Below are positions 16,590 to 24,908 of a stretch of DNA of 64,000 nucleotides, in pieces. The position numbers and the translations under genes are program-made. Origin of the DNA: Streptomyces roseirectus (GTDB lineage: Bacteria; Actinomycetota; Actinomycetes; Streptomycetales; Streptomycetaceae); the NCBI RefSeq assembly GCF_014489635.1, contig NZ_CP060828.1, positions 5,636,501 to 5,700,500 on the forward strand, given 5' to 3'. The notes under the pieces were generated by a model. That model did not search any database. It was not told the origin of the DNA and worked only from the letters and a program-made list of their open reading frames with translations. Numbering within the stretch: position 1 is the stretch's first letter; each line of letters begins with the position of its first letter.

Positions 16590-16778
16590 TGCCGGGCGAC
16601 GACCTGGAGTCCATCACAGGCGAGTTGGTCGCCAACGCCCTGGAACACACCGACAGCCGCACGGTCACCGTCGTCTGCTCCCTGACGCCCCGAACGCCGA
16701 CCGGGAACGCGGCCGGGGCCTGCTGATCACCGATGCCCTCGCCACGCGGTGGGGGACGTGCCGGACACGGGGGGCTGA
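16590..16778 (+). pseudogene. remnant of an anti-sigma-like ATP-binding protein (HATPase_c_2)
   Basis: The plus strand encodes GDDLESITGELVANALEHTD, the N-box helix of RsbW/SpoIIAB-like ATPases, then after a frameshift RERGRGLLITDALATRWG, the C-terminal end of the same fold. The central nucleotide-binding lid is missing. It is divergent from the decayed XRE/DUF397 gene, the usual arrangement of whiJ-like clusters, so the whole cassette has decayed together. Confidence 0.7.
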
Positions 16779-16817
16779 CGGCCTGGGCGTAGATCACCCT
16801 CGCCCCCTGACCGGACC

Positions 16818-17555
16818 TCACCCCAAGTCGTACTCCGCCGACAGCGCGCGGCCCGAGCCGACGAAGTCGACGGCGTACTCGACGACGCGTTCGTCCTGGT
16901 CCCAGTAGTGGTTGGTCATGACCAGCGCGAGGGAACCGGCCTCGGTGCCCAGGAGTGTGGCCAGTTCGTCCGGTACCGGAGCCAGGGTGACCGTGTCCCG
17001 GCGGCGGACGGTGCGGCGGCCGGTGCGGTCCTCGATCAGGCCGAACGTCATCTTCGGGAGGGGGCCGGTCTCCAGGAGTTCGGGGGCCGCCTCGGCCAGG
17101 ATGCCGTCGAGCCATGACGTGGAGACGGTCACGACGCCTTCGTCGTCGAGGTAGCGCCGACGCCGGCGGACCGTGGGAGCCCCCTCGTCGACGCCGAGCG
17201 CCGCGGCGACGTCGTCGGGCGCCGGTACGAGATCCGCGCTGACGATCTCGACACGTTCTCCCGGCTCGAAGCCGGTTCCCCCTGCCCTGAGCATCTGGAG
17301 CCGGTCAGAACCTGCTGTGAGTTTGCGCGGCACAGTGACCACCGTTCCGATCCCGGGAACCGATTCGACGTGCCCTTCTGCCCTGAGTACGGCAGCGACG
17401 CGGGTCGCGGTGGCGGTGGTGACACCTTCGGTCCGCATGATCTCGCGGACCGACGGGATGTGGTCTCCGGGCTGGAGCTCACCCCTCTCGATCTGCTCCC
17501 GGATCTTGGCGGCGATGCGCTGGTAGGGCGGCAGCGCCTGCGGACTCTCAGCCAT
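16818..17555 (-). CDS. GntR-family regulator with UTRA ligand domain
   Basis: A 245-residue regulator: winged helix at about residues 10-80 (PPYQRIAAKIREQIERGELQ, then VREIMRTEGVTTATATRVAAVL), and a UTRA sensor domain at about 95-240 containing ADLVPAPDDVAAALGV, VRRRRRYLDDEGVVTVSTSW and the terminal FVGSGRALSAEYDLG. UTRA domains bind small ligands such as sugars, amino acids or nucleotides. It is divergent from the oxygenase-led operon; two TGYTCTAGAGCA palindromes lie between them, the nearer only 12 bases from its start, so it likely represses itself and the operon. Confidence 0.88.
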   Translation of the reverse strand: MAESPQALPPYQRIAAKIREQIERGELQPGDHIPSVREIMRTEGVTTATATRVAAVLRAEGHVESVPGIGTVVTVPRKLTAGSDRLQMLRAGGTGFEPGERVEIVSADLVPAPDDVAAALGVDEGAPTVRRRRRYLDDEGVVTVSTSWLDGILAEAAPELLETGPLPKMTFGLIEDRTGRRTVRRRDTVTLAPVPDELATLLGTEAGSLALVMTNHYWDQDERVVEYAVDFVGSGRALSAEYDLG

Positions 17556-17566
17556 ACGGCGACCTC

Positions 17567-17619
17567 TGTTCTAGAGCACTTTGAAGCACCCTCTTGACCG
17601 TGTGGGGTGCTCTAGAGCA
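17567..17619. promoter_or_regulatory. paired GntR operators between regulator and island operon
   Basis: TGTTCTAGAGCA (17567-17578) and TGCTCTAGAGCA (17608-17619, a perfect 12-base palindrome) are 41 bases apart, four helical turns. They lie in the 170-base divergent spacer between the GntR gene and the oxygenase gene. A TTGACC -35-like hexamer sits at 17594-17599 between them. The arrangement suits cooperative repression of both directions. Confidence 0.65.
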
Positions 17620-17726
17620 TCTTAGAACCGCCGCTGGACGGTGAACAGGTGATGCCCGGTCTGGGCTGACACACCTGCGCTGAACTGCGGGTTCGCACGT
17701 CAGGCGCGAAGATCGAAAGGAGCGCC

Positions 17727-18533
17727 ATGGAGGGACAGATCGTTCAGCTCCAGGAACTGGACGGCTCGCTGCTCGAACGGATCCGGCACGAGGCGCTGAC
17801 CGCCCCCGTTCCCTGGCGTGCCGAATACAGCGAGTTCCAGTCCGGCGGCTGGTGGACGGCGTCGCTGATGAACCCCTCCGGTGACGCGGCGGACGTGAGG
17901 ATCACCGACGGCACCGCCCGCCCCACCGCCCTGCTGGGTCACATGCCCGCCACCGCGGGTCTGCTGTCCGGACTGGGACTCGGCTACATGTGGGTGCGGC
18001 TGGCCAGGCTGGAGGCGAACGCGTTCCTCTGGGAGCACCGCGACTACGACGAACTGACCAAGGCCGAACGGCACCGGCTGCACATCCCGCTGCACACCAA
18101 TTCCTCGGCCTTCCTGGTCATCGGCGGCACCAAGGTCCACCTGGACGGCGGGCGGATCTGGCGGCTGACCCCGACGTACGCACACGGAGTGTGCAACCTG
18201 CTCGGCCCGGACCGGGTCCACCTGATCGCGGACGTCTACGCGGACGACGCCTACCGGGAACTGGCCAGGCAGGCACAGGAGCCGTCGTACGCCGTACCCC
18301 TGCCGAACGCGTCCGAGGCGGAACTGGACGAACACCTCGCAGCCGCCCGGCGTCTGGCCGACCTCGGCTACCCGACGGCGGCCGAACACCTGCTGCTGCG
18401 GCTGTTCTACGCCTTCGCCCTCCCGGAGGGCGCCGTCTACGACCTGATCGCCGGCCTGTACACCGCGCTCGGAGACCGCGAGGCGAACCAGCGCTGGACG
18501 GCAGCCAAGTCCACGCTCCTCGCACTGACCTGA
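17727..18533 (+). CDS. aspartyl/asparaginyl beta-hydroxylase-like 2OG-Fe(II) oxygenase
   Basis: A 268-residue protein. The central block FLWEHRDYDELTKAERHRLHI, continuing PLHTNSSAFLVIGG and ending GRIWRLTPTYAHGVCNL, has the order of the AspH-type double-stranded beta-helix: HxD/Y region, RLHIPLxTN, tryptophan strand and second His (HGV), where Fe(II) and 2-oxoglutarate bind. The C-terminal ~80 residues are helical. First gene of the island operon, 170 bases from the divergent GntR gene and 9 bases before the nucleotidyltransferase. It could hydroxylate a free amino acid, peptide or small molecule; substrate unknown. Confidence 0.75.
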   Translation: MEGQIVQLQELDGSLLERIRHEALTAPVPWRAEYSEFQSGGWWTASLMNPSGDAADVRITDGTARPTALLGHMPATAGLLSGLGLGYMWVRLARLEANAFLWEHRDYDELTKAERHRLHIPLHTNSSAFLVIGGTKVHLDGGRIWRLTPTYAHGVCNLLGPDRVHLIADVYADDAYRELARQAQEPSYAVPLPNASEAELDEHLAAARRLADLGYPTAAEHLLLRLFYAFALPEGAVYDLIAGLYTALGDREANQRWTAAKSTLLALT

Positions 18534-18542
18534 GGACCGCCG

Positions 18543-19418
18543 ATGCCCACCGCACTGCGCCTGACCGAACTCGCCGAGGCCAACCGCCCCAGCCAACTCC
18601 CGCTGCTGACCCGGATCGCCGAGGTGCTGTCCGCCTCGCCGTCGGTCACCCACCTGCTGGTCCGCGGCTCGCTCGCCTCTGGCACTGCCGACCGCCTCTC
18701 CGACGTCGACTTCGTCGTCGGTGTCCACGACCGCGACCTGCCCGTCTTCATCTCGGCGCTGGACGACCTGATGACGGTCGCGGGCGGAGCCCTGCTGCCC
18801 GGCTGGCGCGACACCATCGTCGCTGACCTGGGCGGAGCCGGGTTCGTGTATCTCGTCCAGCACGAGGGGAAGCTTCAGCAGGTCGACCTCTACCTCGTGC
18901 CCGCTTCCCGGATCGCCGTGCTGGGCCGGACGGTCGGCGGGAAGTCGCTGCTGGACAGGTCTCCGGTCGAGATCACTCCGGCTCAGGTCCAGCGGGCGCG
19001 GGCCCACCTGGCCGAACTCGCGGCGCGGCCCCGTTCGTGCGCCGAGCTGCTGATCGAGCACCTGGTCCTGGCGGTACTGCTGCACAAGCGCATCCGGCGG
19101 GGCCAGCGGTTCATCGCTTACGCCGAATGGCACTTGCTGCACACGGCGACAAAGGACCTGATCAAGACGGCCCTCGCTCCAGCATCGGCGTTTTGGGGCT
19201 GGTACCGGCTCCGGGAGGACCTCACGCGCACCCCGATCGGCCGGTCCTGCCTGGCCGACCTGGACGCGGCGATCACCTCTCCGGCCGTCCCCGACGCCGC
19301 CGATGTCGACGAGGCCCTGGACCGGGTGATCACGCTGACCGCGAGGGCCTGCCCGCACGCACTGGATGGCCTCGCGGACGCGATCACCGCCTACCGCACC
19401 TACCTGGAGTTGGTGTGA
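18543..19418 (+). CDS. nucleotidyltransferase-fold protein (KNTase/MNT-like)
   Basis: A 291-residue protein with the polymerase-beta-type NTase signature LLVRGSLASGTADRLSDVDF at about residues 38-57: GS plus the SDVD metal-binding pair, with a later Asp in LQQVDLYLV. The C-terminal half is helical, including LLIEHLVLAVLLHKRIRRGQ, and resembles substrate-binding domains of antibiotic adenylyltransferases. It may transfer a nucleotide to a small molecule or tRNA. ATG nine bases after the oxygenase gene; its stop overlaps the next start as GTGA. Substrate unknown. Confidence 0.78.
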   Translation: MPTALRLTELAEANRPSQLPLLTRIAEVLSASPSVTHLLVRGSLASGTADRLSDVDFVVGVHDRDLPVFISALDDLMTVAGGALLPGWRDTIVADLGGAGFVYLVQHEGKLQQVDLYLVPASRIAVLGRTVGGKSLLDRSPVEITPAQVQRARAHLAELAARPRSCAELLIEHLVLAVLLHKRIRRGQRFIAYAEWHLLHTATKDLIKTALAPASAFWGWYRLREDLTRTPIGRSCLADLDAAITSPAVPDAADVDEALDRVITLTARACPHALDGLADAITAYRTYLELV

Positions 19419-19987
19419 CACCCCGGGGGCGGTCTCACGGGAACGCCGTGTTCTTCGGCGGGGTCGTCCCCGCCTCACCGGGCGAGGAACAGTTCGCCGA
19501 AGAGGTAGGCGTGGCCCTCGCCAGGGCTGGGTTCGTGCTGCTGCACGGCGGTTACAACGGGCTGATGGAGGCCGTTGCCCGAGGTGCGGCGGCCGAGGGC
19601 GGCACGGTCACTGCGGTCACTCTCGCGGACAAGCACGCTGAATGGGGCGAGTTCAACCCGTACATCACCGACGAGGTCCACCTGCCCGACCTCGGCACCC
19701 GCCTCAACCACTATCTGGACGCGGCGGACCTGGTGATCGCGATGGGCGGCGGTGTCGGCACCCTGCACGAACTGACCGCGGCCCTCTACTACGCGAGCAC
19801 CCTCCGCCCCGTACCCGTCTGGATCACCGGCCCCACCGCGCTCGGCCTCCTGGCCCACCTGCGACGGGAGAAGTGGCTGTTCGAGACGCCCACCCGGCCC
19901 TTGGACTTCATCACCTCGATCACGTCACCGGCGCTGTTCGCCACCCGGCTCCACGAACTGACCTGCCAGAAGGAGACCAGCACATGA
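19415..19987 (+). CDS. LOG-family nucleotide phosphoribohydrolase-like protein
   Basis: A 190-residue Rossmann-like protein. GGYNGLMEAVARGAAAEGG and MGGGVGTLHELTAAL match the LOG/YvdD signature (GGxxGLM...PGGxGTxxE) that hydrolyses the N-glycosidic bond of nucleoside 5'-monophosphates. The first Pro of PGGxGT is Gly here. Starting at the GTG overlapping the upstream stop gives a protein beginning just before the first strand (NAVFFGGVVPAS). Directly overlapped (ATGA) by a phosphoribosyltransferase gene, so one enzyme could release a base from an NMP while the other attaches one to PRPP. Confidence 0.8.
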   Translation: MTPRGRSHGNAVFFGGVVPASPGEEQFAEEVGVALARAGFVLLHGGYNGLMEAVARGAAAEGGTVTAVTLADKHAEWGEFNPYITDEVHLPDLGTRLNHYLDAADLVIAMGGGVGTLHELTAALYYASTLRPVPVWITGPTALGLLAHLRREKWLFETPTRPLDFITSITSPALFATRLHELTCQKETST

Positions 19988-20502
19988 CCCCCGCGACCCT
20001 GGCGGCGAGGATCACCGAGACCGCCTGCGTCAACGGCCCGTTCACGCTGCCCGACGGGCAGGAACTGGACTCGTACTTCGACGAGTACCGGCTGGCCTGC
20101 GACCCGTACCTGCTGCGCGATGTCGCCGTCGCGATGGCAGCCCTCGTCCCCGACGACGCGGAGGCGCTGGCCGGTATCGCTCTGGGCGGTGTCCCGCTGA
20201 CCGTCGCCCTGTCGGCGGCCACCGGCCTTCCGGCTGTGTTCCTGCGGCAACAGCCCAAGAGGTACGGCTCACGGCGCCAGATCGAGGGCACCTTCGTTCC
20301 GGGACGGCGAGTTGTCCTGGTCGACGACGTGGTCCGCTCCGGCGGCCAACTGCTGGCCATGACCGGGCTCCTGCGGACCGTCGGAGCCCCGGTCACCGAC
20401 GCCCTCTGCGTGCTGGAGAGGCCCTTGGGCGGCCGGCGGCTTCTGCGCACCCACGGCATCGCCCTGCACCCGCTCCTGACCGAGGCCGAGCTGCCGTCGT
20501 GA
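19984..20502 (+). CDS. orotate-phosphoribosyltransferase-like PRTase
   Basis: A 172-residue type I PRTase. VVLVDDVVRSGGQL is the PRPP-binding loop with the two acidic residues, and FTLPDGQELDSYFDEYRLAC resembles the PyrE N-terminal block (FxLxSGxxSxYYxDxRxxxxxP); KRYGSRRQIEG occupies the catalytic flexible-loop position. It is shorter than canonical OPRT and sits outside any pyrimidine cluster, so it probably handles another base. The ATG overlaps the LOG-gene stop as ATGA, implying coupled translation. Confidence 0.8.
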   Translation: MTPATLAARITETACVNGPFTLPDGQELDSYFDEYRLACDPYLLRDVAVAMAALVPDDAEALAGIALGGVPLTVALSAATGLPAVFLRQQPKRYGSRRQIEGTFVPGRRVVLVDDVVRSGGQLLAMTGLLRTVGAPVTDALCVLERPLGGRRLLRTHGIALHPLLTEAELPS

Positions 20503-20590
20503 GCGATCTTGGTGCCCGACCCGCTACAGTCGGCCGCGTGGCGGACGTGTCCGTCACGTTGTTGCTGTGACCGACGGATCTGGAGTCAAG

Positions 20591-20638
20591 GTGCGGCCCA
20601 TGGGGGCGCGAGCTATCTGCGTCGAGCCGGAGAACTGA
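20591..20638 (+). CDS. possible leader peptide before the AlaRS paralogue
   Basis: A GTG with GGAG five bases upstream opens a 15-codon frame reading V-R-P-M-G-A-R-A-I-C-V-E-P-E-N and ending at TGA inside the left arm of a long hairpin. It contains two Ala codons and one Cys codon. Overlap with the hairpin is what a ribosome-controlled attenuator would show, but a 15-codon frame can occur by chance. Low certainty. Confidence 0.25.
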   Translation: MRPMGARAICVEPEN

Positions 20639-20671
20639 GAACCCTCTCAGTCCCGTTCTCGGCCCGGCTCG
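20623..20671 (+). promoter_or_regulatory. imperfect long hairpin in the leader of the AlaRS paralogue
   Basis: CGAGCCGG (20623-20630) pairs exactly with CCGGCTCG (20664-20671); inside it AGAAC pairs with GTTCT and TGAGA with TCTCA around an ACCC loop, with unpaired bases on the 3' side. No U-run follows, so it is not a simple terminator. Located 53 bases before the synthetase start. Confidence 0.55.
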
Positions 20672-20723
20672 GCGTGTGCACCCCCACCCACCTTCCGTGA
20701 CTCTTCCGCGAGGTCATGCCGCC

Positions 20724-23353
20724 ATGCGTTCGACGCAGATCCGTACGACGTTCACCGATTTCTTCACCTCCCGCGGCCACCACAGGGTGCCGTCGAGCTC
20801 GCTCGTCCCGGACGACCCGACCCTGCTGCTCACGAACGCCGGGATGAACCAGTTCAAGCCCTACTTCATGGGCGAGACCACTCCCGCGTTCCCTCGGGCC
20901 ACCAGCATCCAGAAGTGCGCCCGCACCAGCGACATCGAGAACGTCGGCCGCACCGACCGGCACGCCACGTTCTTCGAGATGATGGGCAATTTTTCCTTCG
21001 GCGACTACTTCAAGGAGGACGCCATCGCCTTCGCCTGGGAACTCCTCACCGAGGGCTACCGGCTGGAGAAGGACAGGCTCTGGATCACCGTCTTCGAGGA
21101 CGACGACGAGGCCGAGCACATCTGGCGCCGGATCGGCGTCCCCGCCTCCCGCATCCAGCGGCTCGGGATGGCGGACAACTACTGGTCCATGGGCGTCCCC
21201 GGCCCCTGTGGGCCCTGCTCGGAGATCAACTACGACCGCGGCCCCTCTTTCGGTGAGGAGGGCGGCCCCGCTGTCGACGGTGGGCGCTACGTCGAGATCT
21301 GGAATCTGGTCTTCATGCAGTTCCAGCGGGGTGAGGGCGACAAGAAGGGCGACTTCCCGATCCTCGGTGAACTCTCCCGGACAGGCGTCGACACCGGCCT
21401 CGGCCTGGACCGGCTCGCCGCGATCCTCCAGGACGTGCGGAACGTCTGCACCACCGACCTGCTCCTGCCGACCTTCCGCACCGTCCAGGACCTCGCGAGC
21501 CGCGAGTGCCCGGCCGACGGCGAGGAGACCGTGTCCTTCCAGGTCGTCACCGAACACGCCCGCTCCATCGCCTACTTGATCGCCGACGGTGTGCTGCCCG
21601 CGAAGGACGGCCGCGGCTACGTCCTGCGGCGCCTGATGCGCCGCGCGATCCGCCACGCCCGGCTGCTCGGCATCGAAGGCCCCGTCCTGCCCGCCGTCAC
21701 CGCCTCCGTGATCGGCAACCTCGCCGATGTGTGGCCGGAACTCGCGGCTCAAGCCACGCTGATCGAGCAGGTCGTCACCGCCGAGGAAGAGTCCTTCACC
21801 CGTACCCTCACCCAGGGCACCCGGCTCCTGAACGCCGCGATCACCCGCAGCCGGGGCAGTGGCTCGGCCGCGTTGACCGGTGAGACCGCCTTCGAACTCG
21901 CCGACACCTACGGCTTTCCCCTGGAACTGACCGTCGAGGCTGCCCGCGACGCCGGACTGACCGTCGACGAGGACCGCTTCGCCACGCTGCTGGACGAACA
22001 GAGGAACCGTGCGAAGGCGGGCGGAAGGGCCAGGACCGCCGAGGCCCTGCGCCGGATGGGCACCTACCGTGAACTGGCCGCCCGTCTCCCCCGCACCGAG
22101 TTCGTCGGGTATGAGCGGCTGACCGCCGAAGTCACCGTCACGGGTCTGATCACGGGTGGCACGGACACCGAGCTGGTGCTCGACCGCTCCCCGTTCTACG
22201 CCGAAGCCGGTGGGCAGGTCGGCGACACCGGGACCCTGACGCTGACCGACGGCACCACCGTCCGGATCACCGGTACCCGCTACGGCCTCGAAGGCTTCCG
22301 CGTCCACACCGTCCGCGTCCTGCACGGCGAACTCCGCACCGGCGCGATCGGCGAAGCCGTCGTGGACGCCGAACGCCGGGCCGGTCTGACACGCTCCCAC
22401 TCCGCCACCCACATCCTGCACGCCGTCGTCATGGCAACCCTCGGCGACCATGCCCGCCAGCAGGGCTCCCTCGTCGAACCCGACCGGCTGCGCTTCGACT
22501 TCGCCCACTTCACCGACCTCACCCCGACCGGCTCCAGCAGATCGAGACGGCCGTCAACGGCCATGTCCTCGACGACCCGGAGGTGCGGGCCTGGTACGCC
22601 GACCGCGCCGAGGCCGAAGCCGCGGGCGCCATCGCGCTGTTCGGCGAGAAGTACGGCGACACCGTCCGCATCGTCGACATCGGCGACTTCTCCCGCGAAC
22701 TCTGCGGCGGCACCCACGTCGCCCACGGTTCCCGGATCGGTGCCTTCCGGCTCCTCGGCGAGTCCTCCGTCGGCTCCAACCTCCGCCGCGTCGAAGCCGT
22801 CACCGGCCACGGCGTTCTCCGTCACCTCGACACCGAACGGCGGCTGCTGAACGAACTCGCCGTGCTGCTCGGTGCGCGTCCCGTCGATGCTCCCGGTGCT
22901 CTGCGCAAGCGGCTTGAGGCTTTCGCCGTTGTGCAGGCGGAGCTGGAACGGCTGCGGACCGGAGAGCTGCGACGGCGGGCCGGACACCTCGCCGGACGGG
23001 CCCGGCGTGCCGGTCGCGGGCAACTGATCGTCCAGGAAGTCACCGGCGTCACCTCCGACGAACTCCGTCTCCTCGCCGCCGAGACCCTCACCAGTCTCGG
23101 CCACACTCCGGCCGTCGTGATCTTCGGAGCCGAACACGACGGCAAGGCTCTCCTCGCCGCCGCGCTCTCGACCGACCTGCACCTGCGCGGCGTCGAAGCC
23201 GGTCGCCTCCTCACCGACGCGGCCCGCATGGTCGGCGGTGGCTCAGGGGGACATGGCCCGCTCGCGAGCGCCGGAGGACGCCGTCCGGAAGAACTCCGCC
23301 GGGCTCTGGACCTCGCCGCCCGCGAGGCGGATCGCCTGCTCGGCGAAGACTGA
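20724..23353 (+). pseudogene. second alanyl-tRNA synthetase (AlaRS paralogue), one frameshift
   Basis: A full-length class IIc AlaRS coding region (about 876 residues if joined). Seen in order: catalytic core with TNAGMNQFKPYFMG and FEMMGNFSFGDYFKEDAIAF, tRNA-recognition domain with LRRLMRRAIRHARLLG, editing domain with HSATH and CGGTH metal ligands, and the C-Ala region ending GGGSGGHGPLASAGG. The frame breaks near 22525: before it FDFAHFTDLTP, after it (shifted) RLQQIETAVNGHVLDDPEVR. Adding one base (CCCCGACC to CCCCGGACC) restores a seamless AlaRS. Everything else is intact, so it is a very recent mutation, a sequencing error, or recoding. A canonical alaS is expected elsewhere. Confidence 0.85.
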
Positions 23354-23475
23354 CGGCGTGAACGTTCGGACGAGCCTCGAACGCGACCCTCAGTAGTCGA
23401 GTCGCTTTGGAGAGTCACCGTCGAGCCGCTAGGTTCTGTGGGCCCGATCGACCACCGGCCCACTGGAGCGTCGGC

Positions 23476-24852
23476 GTGAGTAGTCCGCAGTACACGTACG
23501 CACCGCAGTACGAGCCGTCCGCGGGAGTGGGTGAATATCCGGGCGGTCAGTCTGTTTTGTACGGCGGGACGGGGGAGTACGGGGACGTCGGCTCGTACGA
23601 GGTCCCCGGGCTGTACGACGCGCCCGTGCTGGACGACCCCCTCGCACCGAGCGACGCCCCTGCGCCGAGCGGCACCCCCGCCGGCCCCGTCTTCCCCAGG
23701 CAGGCCGGGGAAGGGGGTGGGCGGCGGAAGGCGGCGCGGCGGAGGAAGGCTCGGGGTGGGGAGTCGGCGGCGCGGAGGCTGTTGCCGCAGGCGTTGGTGG
23801 TGGCGTTCCTCGCGGGCGGGACGAGCGCGTTCGTGGCGCAGGACAAGGCCGTCGAGCTGACGGTGGACGGGGCGCCGAGGACGCTGCACACGTTCGCCGA
23901 CGACGTGACCGAACTGCTCGCCGAGGAGGGCGTCGCGGTCGGCGAGCACGACCTCGTCGTCCCCGCCCCCGGCGAGGCGCTGGCCAGCGGCGACGAGGTC
24001 ACCGTGCACTACGGCCGCCCCGTGCGGCTGACGCTCGACGGCACCCGGCGCGAGGTGTGGACGACCGCCCGGACCGTCGCCGGCGCGCTCAGGCAGCTCG
24101 GCGTGCGGGCGGAGGGCGCGTACGTGTCGACGTCCAGATCGCAGCGGATCGGCCGCGCCGGGCTCGCGTTGGACGTCCGGACGGAGCGGTCGGTGACCGT
24201 GATGGCGGACGGGCGGGCGCGGACGATCCGCACGAACGCCGGGACCGTCCGCGAGGCCGTCGAGGCCGCCGGGATCACGCTGACCGGGCAGGACACGACG
24301 TCCGTGCCGCCGGGGAGCTTCCCCCGCGACGGGCAGACGATCACCGTGCTGCGGATCACCGGGACGCGGGAGGTGCGCGAGGAGCCGGTGCCGTTCGAGG
24401 TGCGGCGCACCGAGGATCCCTCCCTGTTCAAGGGGACGGAGGTCGTGGAGCGGGCCGGCGAGTACGGGCTGCGCCGCGTCACCTACGCGCTGCGGACCGT
24501 CAACGGGGTGAAGCAGAAGCCGAAACGGGTCCGCGTGGAGGTGGTCCGCGAACCCCGGGAACAGTTGGTCCGCGTGGGCACCAAACCCCTCCCCACGTCC
24601 GTCGCCGGCGCCGACGGGCTGAACTGGTCCGGCCTCGCCGCGTGCGAGTCCGGGGGGCGGCCGAACGCCGTCGACCCCTCCGGGACGTACGGGGGGCTGT
24701 ACCAGTTCGACACCCGGACCTGGCAGAGCCTCGGCGGGAGCGGCCGGCCGCAGGACGCCCCGGCTTCCGAACAGACGTACCGGGCCAAGAAGTTGTACGT
24801 GCGGCGGGGGGCGAGTCCGTGGCCGCACTGCGGTGCGCGGCTGCACGGGTAG
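23476..24852 (+). CDS. resuscitation-promoting factor (RpfB-like) with DUF348 and G5 domains
   Basis: A 458-residue surface lytic transglycosylase. A Tyr/Pro/Gly-rich cytosolic N-terminus (1-75) and a basic patch (80-100) precede the anchor (about 102-121); three DUF348 repeats (about 125-275), a G5 domain (about 290-365) and the Rpf lysozyme-like domain (about 380-458) follow. The catalytic Glu is in AACESGGRP, and YGGLYQFDTRTW is conserved. It cleaves peptidoglycan during spore germination or regrowth. GTG start with GGAG seven bases upstream. First core gene after the island. Confidence 0.92.
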   Translation: MSSPQYTYAPQYEPSAGVGEYPGGQSVLYGGTGEYGDVGSYEVPGLYDAPVLDDPLAPSDAPAPSGTPAGPVFPRQAGEGGGRRKAARRRKARGGESAARRLLPQALVVAFLAGGTSAFVAQDKAVELTVDGAPRTLHTFADDVTELLAEEGVAVGEHDLVVPAPGEALASGDEVTVHYGRPVRLTLDGTRREVWTTARTVAGALRQLGVRAEGAYVSTSRSQRIGRAGLALDVRTERSVTVMADGRARTIRTNAGTVREAVEAAGITLTGQDTTSVPPGSFPRDGQTITVLRITGTREVREEPVPFEVRRTEDPSLFKGTEVVERAGEYGLRRVTYALRTVNGVKQKPKRVRVEVVREPREQLVRVGTKPLPTSVAGADGLNWSGLAACESGGRPNAVDPSGTYGGLYQFDTRTWQSLGGSGRPQDAPASEQTYRAKKLYVRRGASPWPHCGARLHG

Positions 24853-24908
24853 TACGGGAGGGGTAGTACCGGGGACCGTCACCCGGCCCACCCCCGTAAC
24901 CTTGTCCC

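Noticed and set aside
20503-20723. T-box riboswitch upstream of the AlaRS paralogue
   Set aside because: The conserved T-box sequence (AGGGTGGNACCGCG-like) and terminator are absent; only a hairpin is present.
23354-23475. c-di-AMP (ydaO-type) riboswitch upstream of rpf
   Set aside because: Rpf genes often have one, but the spacer is only about 120 bases and I could not find its conserved core.
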